From Brevinema andersonii (GTDB lineage Bacteria; Spirochaetota; DYKD01), in NCBI GenBank assembly GCA_020722765.1, contig DYKD01000004.1, positions 5,967 to 69,966 on the forward strand: DNA of 64,000 nucleotides, written 5' to 3'. The position numbers and the translations under genes were made by a program. The notes below the pieces were generated by a model. It searched no databases and had not been told where the DNA came from. It worked only from the letters and a program-made list of their open reading frames with translations. This document shows, piece after piece, positions 28,683-39,020 of the stretch (its first letter is position 1; each line of letters starts with the position of its first letter).

Positions 28683-29821
28683 TACGCTTCACCTCCAGTA
28701 GATTTAGGCGCACTTTCCGCGGCTTTTTCAGCTCCTTGGTGAGAAGCACCAGCGGGAAGGCCAAGTGTTGGCCGAAGAGCTTCGAAAAATTCAGCCAAGC
28801 TTTTAAGTACTTCAGCCTGTTCATCGAATTGTTTCTGTAGCTCATCGAACCGATCGGCAACAAGTTGCTCAGCAACGGACTTCGTGCTCTCGAGCAGCCT
28901 CGCTTCAAGAGCAGGAGCCATATCATCTAAGCGCTTCGTAATCTCATTCAACGCACCTTCCACCGCCTTGAGACGGCTTTTGATCCCCTCTAAAACCGGA
29001 TCATACCCCTCAATGTCCTTATTAGGCGACGGATTAGGATATGGATATTCTTCACCCGCAGCACGGAGGACTTCGGCTTTAATGGCGCGACAGATTGCAA
29101 CTAAGCGCTCGTCAACATCTTGAGGCATATGAGGCATATCCTGGAGGGCCGCAATAAGCTTGTCAACCATAGCTGCAATTGCTTTTGCTTTTTCCTTATC
29201 CATTGTAGATTTATTCCCCCCTTCAATGGTGTTGACGACTTCTGTGTCGCCGTTGCTCATATTTTGCCCTTGAGTTTCTTTCGAAGTCTCGAGGGCTTTG
29301 GATAAATAATAATGCAGCGTTCTTGCATGAGGATTTGCAGGAACCGAGACTAAGGAAATCTCGAAAATCTTAAATCCTTTGATGATCGTGATCATTCGAT
29401 TGAGAGTCTTGTCGAACTGCTCATCATAATCCGTCACCACTCCACGAAAACTAAATTTAGAAATCACACCTTCGGTGATCTTTTTCCAAATTTCATCTTC
29501 ATGGCTAGAAATTAAGACTTTCACGAATAAACCCGAGTCTTTAGGATACGCTTCCAGTACTTTACCGATCGGGCGGTCTGCGTCATGATTATACAGGACG
29601 GTAGTGTAATGAAGGAGGTCCTTAGCGGCCCCCTCCAGAGCCTCGCGAGTAATCACTTCGTACTGCGAATCAATGACATCAGCAACCGCCGCAAATCCGG
29701 TTACTATACGTTTAAGCTCGCCTGTCTCATCGAAAGTGTCAACCTGCTTTTCGATGTCAAACAAGGCATCCTGAAACTCGAAGCCCTCAATTTTGAGAGC
29801 TAAATTTCCATCGATCGGCAT
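28682..29821 (-). CDS. Prohead protease with C-terminal scaffold-like extension
   Basis: 'LLHYTTVLYNHDADRPIGKV..' His motif of S78 proteases; coiled-coil C-terminus; upstream of capsid gene. Confidence 0.8.
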   Translation of the reverse strand: MPIDGNLALKIEGFEFQDALFDIEKQVDTFDETGELKRIVTGFAAVADVIDSQYEVITREALEGAAKDLLHYTTVLYNHDADRPIGKVLEAYPKDSGLFVKVLISSHEDEIWKKITEGVISKFSFRGVVTDYDEQFDKTLNRMITIIKGFKIFEISLVSVPANPHARTLHYYLSKALETSKETQGQNMSNGDTEVVNTIEGGNKSTMDKEKAKAIAAMVDKLIAALQDMPHMPQDVDERLVAICRAIKAEVLRAAGEEYPYPNPSPNKDIEGYDPVLEGIKSRLKAVEGALNEITKRLDDMAPALEARLLESTKSVAEQLVADRFDELQKQFDEQAEVLKSLAEFFEALRPTLGLPAGASHQGAEKAAESAPKSTGGEA

Positions 29822-29895
29822 TTGAAATCCTCCAAAAACGCCACATTTGGCTCATGATTAATTTTGTCCCACAATCATACTAAATGGGTCATAAT

Positions 29896-32541
29896 TCACT
29901 CCGCTTCACCTACATTCCCAGTTACTCGCAAAGTCCATATGTTAGTATTCTCGTCCTCTTCAAGTAAGTACAAACCTTTCCACTTACTTGTTTTAACCTG
30001 AAACTTCTTCAAATGAGGATCATCAATCAACAATAACATGCTGCCTTTTACAACTCTTTCAACAGTAACTGGTATTTGTCGGTTGGGGTTTAAGATTGAC
30101 CCAGGAGGTAAATCACCCGTCGTATCCATCAAGTGTTTGTCTTTAATTTTTTGCATGGTTCCAACTACTGACATAGACGTTGGATCGTTGTTGAATACAA
30201 AAAGGTAGGCGAAGTTATCCATATCGATCCACAAATCGTAAAGCTCAGCACTAGCACCGACCCTAACATGTAGTGGACCACGCCATACCCTATGATTTAA
30301 GACAAACTTACGTTCAACTCCTAATTTCAAGACGGCTTGGTCGTCTTCCTTAGAAGCCCTAGAAACGGGTTTGAATCCCTTATCGTAATCGATCGCCACT
30401 TTGAATTTCTTAATGGCTTCTACTAAGCTATCACGAACCTTCAATGCAGCCTTAGAATCTTTAACATTCCAATATTGAAATTCGTGAGGAATTTGGTCAC
30501 GAACGTACTTAGGCAATGCTGAAATATGGTATGGGGTTATTCTCCCTTTTTGGACTGCGCGTCGTGATAAAATGTAAGGCTCGTTGTCATTCGGCTTGAT
30601 CATCAACCACATCGTTGGTGTCCTAATTTCAACCTCTTCAGCGGGAGGCAAAGCAGCGAGTGAAATAGTTTGATCAAAACCAAATTCAACACCTTCAGGC
30701 AAAATCACTTCACCCAACGTACAAGTAATTTCGTTGCCATCAAGAACGTAATTATTTATTGGATCTTCAACGTCGAACACGCGTTGTAAGAATTCCGGGA
30801 TAGAAACAAAACCTTTTTTGAGGTCTGACGTTAGTTGTCTAAAAACGAGGCGTTGAACCTTGTTCCGCCATTTATCACAATGAACCCAGTATTCATGGAA
30901 GTACCCAGAACGATATCCATACTCAACGGTCCCTTTAGCTGCAATATAAAATACTCCTGGAAATTGTTCTGTTGCACCTACACCCCCACGTTCAACCACG
31001 CCTTCGAAAGTTAGCCACTCAATTGGTTCAGGCTCTTTTAATTGAACCATAATTGAGGTGGCTTTCTTCAAACCACCGCGCGTCTGTCTCGCTTTAAATT
31101 CCCCAGTCACCGCATTGAACTTCCAGAGACGGTCGTCCTTTGCCCACTTCTCTGCCATCGCTTCAGTAGTGACTGGAGCGTCAACGATGCCTGGCATAGG
31201 ATTGTCTAGAGTGTACCCCAATAAGTACTGATTTTTGACATGTTCTATCCTAAAGTCACAATGAACAGATTTTCCACGCCAGTGATAATGCATAACAAAC
31301 TTATGTACTAAATTTTCCTCAGGATATTGCTCCCAAATGTTCGTTTGTTTGACTAATTCAAATGGAATAAAATCATCCAAATCTTTCATTTGAATTAGTT
31401 GTGCGTCTCTGCCTATTTTCATCAAAGTTGTGACAGTATCCGCACTCTCATTAGCATTTGCTATAGTACGATTTTCATACACTTTGGGTTCATATAATGC
31501 GAGTGAAATTTTTCCTGCGTCATCTTTGTGGACGAAAAGGGTGTGAAACTTTACCGTGATAATATCCCCAATTTCCGCAGCGACGCCGGTATTAAAAGTC
31601 TTGCCGACCTCTAAAAATTGAGTTTTAGAATTCGGCAACACCCTTAATTTACTTTCATCAACATCTTCTAATTCGGAAGGTAAAACTTCAACCCCAATTT
31701 TATATTGCCAAGTTTTCTTTTGTCCTTTTATCAACCGAGAGTCCAAAACGACGCAATGAGCCTCAGCATACTTTTTAAATTTCACCATATCTGAGGTGCG
31801 ACCATCCAACTCAAACTTGTATCCATCCCATCTTTTTATCATAGCCCCCTCAAGATTATCAAACCTAAGGAGGTTGTTTATAACTCTACGAACTTGTGTT
31901 GATCCAGATACAATAGGTGTGGGTACTAAGTTAAAGCCGGGATGAATGTTGGATAATAACGATTGTTTGATCGGAAATTTTTCCTCAATCAAGGCCCAAC
32001 GTTGCTTATACAGTTGCTTGTGAATGTCTTGTCCATCAAACCAAACACAATCATGCAAATTCCAGACATACTCACTATCTTGGGTGGGACTTTTTGTATG
32101 CAGTTCACCAGAAACAACCTCCCTACCTTGATGGACGAGCTTGCCCCCTTGTTTAATCCATTTTTCAACCTCCCCGATTAAAATGTAATCAGTTTTTGGG
32201 AATGTGGATTCAGCAATTTTGATTAAGTGCGGGAACTTATCGGTTACGTCACTACCATCTTCGGTGAAGACAGTGAAGTTGCCATCTTTGTCTCTGTGCA
32301 ATGAACATGATACGCCATCAAACTTCCCTTGAATAGCGATGAATAAGTCCGAAAGCCTTAAACGTGAAGCCCAATTACGCAAATACTGAAATAATTGTTC
32401 GAGAGAAAAAACTTCTGCTTCCCTATAAGCGGATATTGAGAGGGTAGTCTTGAGAGGGAAAAAGAAGTGGCCAGGACCTAACAGTTTGTCTTGTTTTTGC
32501 TGTAATTGGGCGTCCCTTAAATTTTGTTTGCTACTCTTCAT
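29896..32541 (-). CDS. ATP-dependent DNA ligase-like protein with LigD 3'-phosphoesterase-like region
   Basis: Ligase-like 'IQGKFDGVSCSLHR...', 'YILIGEV', 'LEGAMIKRWDGYKF'; PE-like 'HKFVMHYHWRGKSVHCDFRIEH...YLLGYTLDNP'. Confidence 0.7.
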   Translation of the reverse strand: MKSSKQNLRDAQLQQKQDKLLGPGHFFFPLKTTLSISAYREAEVFSLEQLFQYLRNWASRLRLSDLFIAIQGKFDGVSCSLHRDKDGNFTVFTEDGSDVTDKFPHLIKIAESTFPKTDYILIGEVEKWIKQGGKLVHQGREVVSGELHTKSPTQDSEYVWNLHDCVWFDGQDIHKQLYKQRWALIEEKFPIKQSLLSNIHPGFNLVPTPIVSGSTQVRRVINNLLRFDNLEGAMIKRWDGYKFELDGRTSDMVKFKKYAEAHCVVLDSRLIKGQKKTWQYKIGVEVLPSELEDVDESKLRVLPNSKTQFLEVGKTFNTGVAAEIGDIITVKFHTLFVHKDDAGKISLALYEPKVYENRTIANANESADTVTTLMKIGRDAQLIQMKDLDDFIPFELVKQTNIWEQYPEENLVHKFVMHYHWRGKSVHCDFRIEHVKNQYLLGYTLDNPMPGIVDAPVTTEAMAEKWAKDDRLWKFNAVTGEFKARQTRGGLKKATSIMVQLKEPEPIEWLTFEGVVERGGVGATEQFPGVFYIAAKGTVEYGYRSGYFHEYWVHCDKWRNKVQRLVFRQLTSDLKKGFVSIPEFLQRVFDVEDPINNYVLDGNEITCTLGEVILPEGVEFGFDQTISLAALPPAEEVEIRTPTMWLMIKPNDNEPYILSRRAVQKGRITPYHISALPKYVRDQIPHEFQYWNVKDSKAALKVRDSLVEAIKKFKVAIDYDKGFKPVSRASKEDDQAVLKLGVERKFVLNHRVWRGPLHVRVGASAELYDLWIDMDNFAYLFVFNNDPTSMSVVGTMQKIKDKHLMDTTGDLPPGSILNPNRQIPVTVERVVKGSMLLLIDDPHLKKFQVKTSKWKGLYLLEEDENTNIWTLRVTGNVGEAE

Positions 32542-33682
32542 TCATTTCACCCTCATCTAGCTCTTCATCATGCTCATCTAATACATCGTCGGGGTCGTGT
32601 TGAATAAGATCAGTGTTGAATGACCTAACAAGATCAAGGCTACATACACCGATATAACTTGTAAAGGGAGAGAGACCAGAGTCTTCGACTTTGGAAAAAC
32701 GATATCTAACAGAGTCTGGAAATCTCGCAATAAACGCTGAGTAAATTTTCTCTTCTAACTCAACACTCAAACCGGCTCTTAGCAAAACATCAACATCATT
32801 CTTGGTTGCCCCTCGAGTAGCAATTCCCCCAACAAAGTACAAATAAGGCTTAACTAAACATAAATCGTCAAATTGATAATTCAGTTGCACCGTCCACAAT
32901 GGGTCGAGCTTTTTAAGCACTAAATCATATGCTACATCCACACCCTCTAACTGTTCCATCGAAACAGGTTTATATTTATTCCACTCTTCTCGAGGAAATT
33001 GCCGCAAGATTCGAAAATACATAACCTTGATAAGTTGGCGCCCACCAATGTCAGTTAACCAAATGTGACCCCTATTAACGTCAATTAGCACTGCCTGCTC
33101 AACAACCACAACTTCCTTGGGAATATAAGAAACGATATCCTCAACAAAAATCCATGGACCCATCTCTTCACCTGAAGATGCGAAGCCTGGTGATCGCATA
33201 GCACGACCCAAAGGTCTATCAAGGGAATCCCAATTCTGGGGCACCTCTAAGCCCCTTCGCATCAGTTCCTTTTCAACTAAATGATGCCAGTTCCACAACT
33301 GTTCTTGCTGTGTGATAGTTACGTCTTTAAGATGTATCACTTCCCACACAGAATGTAGTTGGTTGTGCAACTTCACCAATTCAGACTTACTTAAATCACT
33401 TAACCTAGATGGAATAATTTTGGCGAAACGTTCAACGAACTGTTCGATTTCAGGGTAGGAAACTCTATCAAGCTCATCATGAACCCTAAACCTAATACCG
33501 CGACGGACCATCTCAGTAGCAATGATTTTATGGCGAATGATGAGATTCTTAAGTTTGGGGTTGGAGACGTCGTTTTTCCTAAAATATGGGGCGGCTAGTT
33601 GGTGAGCTCGAAAATGTAAGTTTAAAAGTTCACTATCCGGAACTTTTCTAATAGAAGCAGGGGTAATTTGGTTGAATCTCAT
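32531..33682 (-). CDS. Putative nucleotidyltransferase-like protein
   Basis: 'YFVGGIATRGATKNDVDVLLRAGL' (GG..DVDVL); overlaps ligase-like gene. Confidence 0.55.
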   Translation of the reverse strand: MRFNQITPASIRKVPDSELLNLHFRAHQLAAPYFRKNDVSNPKLKNLIIRHKIIATEMVRRGIRFRVHDELDRVSYPEIEQFVERFAKIIPSRLSDLSKSELVKLHNQLHSVWEVIHLKDVTITQQEQLWNWHHLVEKELMRRGLEVPQNWDSLDRPLGRAMRSPGFASSGEEMGPWIFVEDIVSYIPKEVVVVEQAVLIDVNRGHIWLTDIGGRQLIKVMYFRILRQFPREEWNKYKPVSMEQLEGVDVAYDLVLKKLDPLWTVQLNYQFDDLCLVKPYLYFVGGIATRGATKNDVDVLLRAGLSVELEEKIYSAFIARFPDSVRYRFSKVEDSGLSPFTSYIGVCSLDLVRSFNTDLIQHDPDDVLDEHDEELDEGEMNEE

Positions 33683-33695
33683 CTACTGGTCTCTA

Positions 33696-35015
33696 CTATT
33701 CACCTTCCTCCGCTTCACCTGAAACGCCCGTTCCTTCTGGGACATTACCAGGTCTCCAATCAATTGATGAAGGAGCTCTATTAGGCGAAGGTTCTTGTCC
33801 TGACTCAGATGCTGGCTTCGAGCCAGGAAACACATCACCGTTTTCTACCGGAGGCAATCCAAGAAGTGCGCGCGCTTCATTGAGCGTCATTAGTTTTGCT
33901 TCGGACAATCTTGAAACAATTCTTGAATTAGCTGAAAGTTTGATTACGTTCACTGGAGCAGTGGAAGTATCAAAGGCGCCCATAACTAACCGATCATTAC
34001 GCTTAATTACTTGTGAGTCAATAATCGCGGAAACCTTTCTTAACTTAGGAGCTATGGTGCTATCATAAAAGATAGCCTGTGCAACACGGGCCGTAGAATA
34101 ATTGGCACTATCAGGAACTCCAGCTAAAATTGGCGGAACTCCCATACCAACAAATAGTGCATCTCGCACCGCTTTTCTCATTTCTGGGAATGACGCCTCT
34201 TGTGGTGTAGCAGCGATCTGCTTGAAATCCATTCCGTCTTCTAAAATAGCAACATGAAATGCATTCTTGCGCCCTCTGTGCCGTTCCTCCCACTTCGAAA
34301 TTAAACGATTATACACTGCGTCACTTAAAATTCTAGGAGTCGTAATAACACCACCAGGTGTAGCATCATTTGCGAAAAATCTCGCATTGTATTCATTCGC
34401 AGCCCAATCTAATTGCAGTTGGGTCCAAATTGGCTGTAAGCAACCTAAACCCCAATACTCGTTAGTTGGGTTTGCGTAACGAAAATGTACAATTTCTTTA
34501 GGTTCGTAACGTATGGTTTGGTTCGAAACACGGTACTCATATGCCTCAACATATCGAGTTGGATGTGGAATAATTCTCATCCCAGTAGGGTCGAGGAAAT
34601 AAATTTCTGAGATATATCCCGATTCATTGTACACAAGCTCCCAGAACGCGTTACCAATCAACTCTAAAACTAAAAATGTATTCTCCAACAAATCAGTGAA
34701 TGTCATATGTGGGTTAGGTTGAGTCACGAGACGCCACATATAGTGGTCCTCAGATACTATATGTCGTCCTTTTCGGGTATACAACACAAATGGGACCGAT
34801 GCTGCGGTATTCGCGATTAAGTAAACTGCAGCGTATACCCACGGGTTCGATGTGTATTGCAATAAAAGGGAATTAAAGTCAATGGGTGGATTGTAGTACT
34901 CGTAAAATAAATCGCGAGCCGCTCTACCAGCGGGAGGTTGTGCGGAACCGCTTTGTACAACTATCTTTTTGTTAACGGGTTGGAGGGCTTTACAAACGTC
35001 AATTAAAAGTGCCAT
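33696..35015 (-). CDS. Phage portal protein
   Basis: 'LLLQYTSNPWVYAAVYLIANTAASVPF', 'PNPHMTFTDLLENTFLVLELIGNAFWELV', 'GVPPILAGVPDSANYSTAR'. Confidence 0.9.
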   Translation of the reverse strand: MALLIDVCKALQPVNKKIVVQSGSAQPPAGRAARDLFYEYYNPPIDFNSLLLQYTSNPWVYAAVYLIANTAASVPFVLYTRKGRHIVSEDHYMWRLVTQPNPHMTFTDLLENTFLVLELIGNAFWELVYNESGYISEIYFLDPTGMRIIPHPTRYVEAYEYRVSNQTIRYEPKEIVHFRYANPTNEYWGLGCLQPIWTQLQLDWAANEYNARFFANDATPGGVITTPRILSDAVYNRLISKWEERHRGRKNAFHVAILEDGMDFKQIAATPQEASFPEMRKAVRDALFVGMGVPPILAGVPDSANYSTARVAQAIFYDSTIAPKLRKVSAIIDSQVIKRNDRLVMGAFDTSTAPVNVIKLSANSRIVSRLSEAKLMTLNEARALLGLPPVENGDVFPGSKPASESGQEPSPNRAPSSIDWRPGNVPEGTGVSGEAEEGE

Positions 35016-35091
35016 TATTTTCCCATTTAATTGAATACAAAAACTTGTCCCGTTTTTAATTTGACGGCCCCATTTAAAATGGGATCAGAAT

Positions 35092-37605
35092 TTAGCGCAA
35101 CGAAACAAATCTGATTTGGGGCTCTCTAGCAAGACCTTTAACCGCAATATAAATCGCGTCAATTAAATCAGCGGTAGTTAAGGGGAAGCTGACCATTTCA
35201 TTAATGAAATCGTTATGTAAATCACGACGTATTAACAGTTTGTGACACCGAATAAGGTTTGACAAGAATTCAACGCGAGATTCCTTTGAACCACCAGTCC
35301 TGACTTTCACAATCGGTAAAATCACATCTAATTCCTCTAAATATTCATGAAAATATGTTTGTAGCGCAAATGCTTCGATTTGAATAGCTATCGCGTGCGG
35401 AAATTTCTGGTAAAACGAAAGGACGATGTCGCGTTGATCGGCAAGCCTCAGATTTTTTCGTACCAAATATTCTAAAACGTACGCCCTTTGTGTGCCCCTT
35501 TCTTGGCCAACCGCAGCGATGGCAAAAGCGCTGTGTCTGTCAGTTTTTTCTAAGCCCGGAGCACACAAGTCAACCCCAATTAAAACATCTAAACGCTCAT
35601 AGGCTACTTCATGAGGCTCATAATATGAAAGATCAAAATCCTCAATTGTAATGTAATCCCCTCCGCCTGTAAAAGTCACGTCATTTTGGTATTGGAGACG
35701 AAAAACGTCTGGGCCGTACATAGCTTCGATCTGCTGCAACTTCTCGAGAGGAAACATCTCTTCCCAAAATGATGTGCCATCTGGATTAATTGCGGGCTGG
35801 ATAAGCGATCTCCAGCCCCCTTGCGACTCTTCGAGCTCTAGCAACTTGTGGTAAAGATCGTCACGATGATACGATGTGCCTATTACATGAGCAGCAGTTT
35901 CATGAGAAATGCTCAACGTAGGCATAGCAACAAACCTAAACCAATCCCAAATTTTTCGACGTAGGGAGGGAGAATCACGCGACTCAACATCAACTACATC
36001 ATCAAAAATAATAACGTCGAAGTGCTTACCAGCAAGAGTTGATCCAACGCCTAAAGCGGTGAACGTCGCCTCCGCCATCGACTGGCTTCTCATCAAAGTA
36101 ACTTCCACGTTGTTCCATTTCATTGCTTTGTCTGGCTGGATTAAATCCGGCCACACCGCACGAAGACGTTGGTTAGTTTCGAGAATGTTTTTAATTTTAC
36201 TGACGAAGCTGCTAGACAAAAGGGATGATTTTGAAATGATACCTATACGAATGTTGGGGTTACGCAACGCACGCCAAATCGAGTAGTAATGACCACACAC
36301 TGTTGAATTATGACTTATCGCACCGTTAGCTAGAAAGGTACCATCCATGGTAGATAGATCAACGGTTAGACCCTTCGTCTTGCGTACCGACTTCACATAC
36401 TGTAGGAAATGAGGGAAGCGGAATAAAAAAGTAAAGTTATACAGTTTGGGGACAATGTGAATGTTTTCTTTGACGAATCTCTCCGCCAATAACGGTTTGT
36501 CCTCGTAATTTTTTTGACAGTCTTTTTCGAGGCGAATTTTAATAATAGGCAAAACAAATGGGTCCCTCTGAATTTCTGCCGCTAACAGTCTCGCGAGCTC
36601 AGCAATCTGGCTCTCAGTATAATCACACCGATCAGTATGTCCACGGAGAAAGTTGTGAAAGCTTCTGCGAAGTTTAGCAGATTTCTGCAGTAGTTTATAT
36701 CCAATCCTCGTCAAGGGAAATCCCAAGTTTAAAAACCATTTCTGCACTTCGATCGCTTGTTGCTCGGTAAATTTAACATACTGATTATACCACCAAAAAG
36801 TGTGAGCAATTGTTCTTGTTGCAGATAGTGAGCACTCCCTAAGGCATACAGGTATTAGAGGGCTGTCGAAATTCCTGGATTTTAAGAAATCCAGGAACTT
36901 AGGCGGGATTGATTTCCACTCTTTGTGATTGAAAAATCTCCAAAGAGGGATCGCCATTTTCTGACGTGCTCTCGGTTGATGCCAGATCTTCTCCCAACCC
37001 TCTGGAAAGTTGAGCCAAAAGAATGCTAAAGCAGAATACCACAATGCGGGAGGAACGTTGAATGGATTATCAGAGCTGTCAACAAATTTCCGCCAATCAC
37101 ACCTAAACACGATTCTGTCATGTTCAGTAAGAAATCGGGCCTCACGAAACTTAAGATGAAACCCATTCCAAATCAGCCACCTATGTTCTGGGGTGCATCT
37201 TAAGACGTAGCCATCTTCGGTTTCGATTTCGAGTATATCATCAAGCCCATTAGAGTAAAGTTGTGTAGCCCTAGTCTCTCCCAGGCAAGACTCTAAGATG
37301 AAATCAGTTGAGGTCGTAAAAGGAAGGGTTGTTTCACAAGGAAGGGCTTCTTTGATATACTTTAGTCCCTGCGGTGTAGGAATTAAAGTATCGTCAGCGA
37401 CACACTTCCAAGACCCCCGAGGACCTAAAATTAAGGTCCTCGGGTGAGTCATTTGGAATTCGATCCACTGATTGTGGAATGGTTGCAGGACTGTATCTAG
37501 GAAAGCGGCACAAAAGAAATCAAACCTTTCTTCACCAGCTATGCGAAGAAGCTTTATTTCCTCCTTTTTTATGGGTGCAAGCTTAAACTTATTCAATGAA
37601 GTCAT
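35092..37605 (-). CDS. Terminase large subunit precursor interrupted by an intein
   Basis: Extein 'LILGPRGSWK|ST' Walker A, 'DVIIFDDVVD' Walker B, nuclease 'LIGVDLCAPG..HSAFAI'; intein between K67 and S. Confidence 0.9.
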   Translation of the reverse strand: MTSLNKFKLAPIKKEEIKLLRIAGEERFDFFCAAFLDTVLQPFHNQWIEFQMTHPRTLILGPRGSWKCVADDTLIPTPQGLKYIKEALPCETTLPFTTSTDFILESCLGETRATQLYSNGLDDILEIETEDGYVLRCTPEHRWLIWNGFHLKFREARFLTEHDRIVFRCDWRKFVDSSDNPFNVPPALWYSALAFFWLNFPEGWEKIWHQPRARQKMAIPLWRFFNHKEWKSIPPKFLDFLKSRNFDSPLIPVCLRECSLSATRTIAHTFWWYNQYVKFTEQQAIEVQKWFLNLGFPLTRIGYKLLQKSAKLRRSFHNFLRGHTDRCDYTESQIAELARLLAAEIQRDPFVLPIIKIRLEKDCQKNYEDKPLLAERFVKENIHIVPKLYNFTFLFRFPHFLQYVKSVRKTKGLTVDLSTMDGTFLANGAISHNSTVCGHYYSIWRALRNPNIRIGIISKSSLLSSSFVSKIKNILETNQRLRAVWPDLIQPDKAMKWNNVEVTLMRSQSMAEATFTALGVGSTLAGKHFDVIIFDDVVDVESRDSPSLRRKIWDWFRFVAMPTLSISHETAAHVIGTSYHRDDLYHKLLELEESQGGWRSLIQPAINPDGTSFWEEMFPLEKLQQIEAMYGPDVFRLQYQNDVTFTGGGDYITIEDFDLSYYEPHEVAYERLDVLIGVDLCAPGLEKTDRHSAFAIAAVGQERGTQRAYVLEYLVRKNLRLADQRDIVLSFYQKFPHAIAIQIEAFALQTYFHEYLEELDVILPIVKVRTGGSKESRVEFLSNLIRCHKLLIRRDLHNDFINEMVSFPLTTADLIDAIYIAVKGLAREPQIRFVSLR
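36307..37404 (-). mobile_element. Intein in TerL (366 aa) at the Walker A P-loop
   Basis: Begins CVADDTLIPTPQGLKYI, block-B-like 'TEDGYVLRCTPEHRWL', ends 'GAISHN' before Ser. Confidence 0.9.
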
Positions 37606-38176
37606 TTGTGTGCAATACCCAAATCACTTCATCAATGCGGTCCTGCAAATCAACGGATTGAATAATGTGAAATGGTAGATGCAAGTCACATAACATCCCC
37701 AATATTATGTAGTGCATCATAGTTGCATTGTATTGTAATGTATTACGCACCCCATCATCCTCGATCGCAAATCGCCCAGTAGGAACGAAGAAATGGAAGT
37801 GATACATTAAACGTGCGTAATCCACACACGCTTGATAATACTGTTTGAGAAAGTCCTGCGACTTGCTTTCTCTCCCTAAACTACTCAATGTGTAGCTGAA
37901 CATGTCAATCGAAGTGCGGTCGGCAAGAAAGGGGGCTTGAATGAACTTCTCTTCCATCGACTTCTTTTCAAACAACCTTTTTTGGAACTTAAGCGCCAAA
38001 TCAGCATCAGTACCAAAAGTTGGTGGAGTCGCTAAGCCCATACCCTTTAACACGTCACGTACCACGCCTAGCACTGCTGGTACCTCCAATTGCCTACTGA
38101 CTTCTTTGACTAACGTCGTCTTACCAGTACCCTCCGCACCTGAAAATCCAATTCCGAGTTTCCACTTAATCTTCAT
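37589..38176 (-). CDS. P-loop nucleoside/nucleotide kinase-like ATPase
   Basis: 'GFSGAEGTGKTTLVKEVS' Walker A, 'FLADRTSIDMFSYTL'. Confidence 0.65.
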   Translation of the reverse strand: MKIKWKLGIGFSGAEGTGKTTLVKEVSRQLEVPAVLGVVRDVLKGMGLATPPTFGTDADLALKFQKRLFEKKSMEEKFIQAPFLADRTSIDMFSYTLSSLGRESKSQDFLKQYYQACVDYARLMYHFHFFVPTGRFAIEDDGVRNTLQYNATMMHYIILGMLCDLHLPFHIIQSVDLQDRIDEVIWVLHTNDFIE

Positions 38177-38741
38177 AAACGCTTCCTTTCCCTCCCAGAG
38201 TTTCTTCGAGAACCGTCGCGATATGTGCAGGTTCTGGAGTCTTACGATTAGCGGCCTTCATGAATTCATTGACAAACTTATTAACATCAACACGACCCTT
38301 TAATTTGAAGAATTCTAATGAGTTATCGCCCTCCTCTTGACCAAACCCATACGCTCGTTTGAGTTCAAGGATCAATCTTAGTGTTTCTAACAACTCTCTC
38401 CAGGTTTTTGGCCTTAATTGTGATACGTTAAGAGAATCACCCACGATTTTTTCAAGTACAGCAATGATTTGTTGTGCTGTTAAAGCTGGCTGCAATTCGT
38501 CAACAACCGCATCCACAACCGCATCTACGACCTGAGATGAAACCGCTTGTGGAACCGACACTTGCATCTTTTTCTTAAAATCAACCCAAGAATGGTATCC
38601 ACAAGTGCACTTACAATTTTTTGATTTCCAATACTTTAAAGTATTAGGGCTGACGTTCAGCTTAATGGCGATTGATTCAAGAGACATCCCTTGACAATAC
38701 ATTTCAAATGCTGTTTTGTGTAATTCAACGGTTGGCGTCAT
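38166..38741 (-). CDS. Putative small terminase subunit (HTH)
   Basis: 'MYCQGMSLESIAIKLNVSPNTLKYWKSK' HTH; position upstream of TerL. Confidence 0.5.
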   Translation of the reverse strand: MTPTVELHKTAFEMYCQGMSLESIAIKLNVSPNTLKYWKSKNCKCTCGYHSWVDFKKKMQVSVPQAVSSQVVDAVVDAVVDELQPALTAQQIIAVLEKIVGDSLNVSQLRPKTWRELLETLRLILELKRAYGFGQEEGDNSLEFFKLKGRVDVNKFVNEFMKAANRKTPEPAHIATVLEETLGGKGSVYED

Positions 38742-38762
38742 CAGAAAGTTTTCTACTCCTTA

Positions 38763-38998
38763 AAACACCTATCCATCTAGCTGGGCTAAACTAACACCGA
38801 AAATGATCGTTGCTTCCTTAGCACTACAACAATTATCACTTAGAAGAGTGTCACCAACATTCACAATATATGAAATCTTAGTCGCAGGGCACCTTAAAAA
38901 CACGTAATCCTGTTTGCGAGATACATTAAGCTCCTCATGCACCTCACCACAGAACGGACAAAGCCATTTGTAAAACCTGCTGAAATTCGCGTCGAGTA
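38763..38998 (-). CDS. Small zinc-ribbon-like ORF without canonical start (candidate ATA start)
   Basis: Open frame ILDANFSRFYKWLCPFCGEVHEELNVSRKQDYVFLRCPATKIS..., preceded by AAAGGAGG at about 8 nt. Confidence 0.4.
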
Positions 38999-39020
38999 TA
39001 GATTGTGCCTCCTTTATGGA

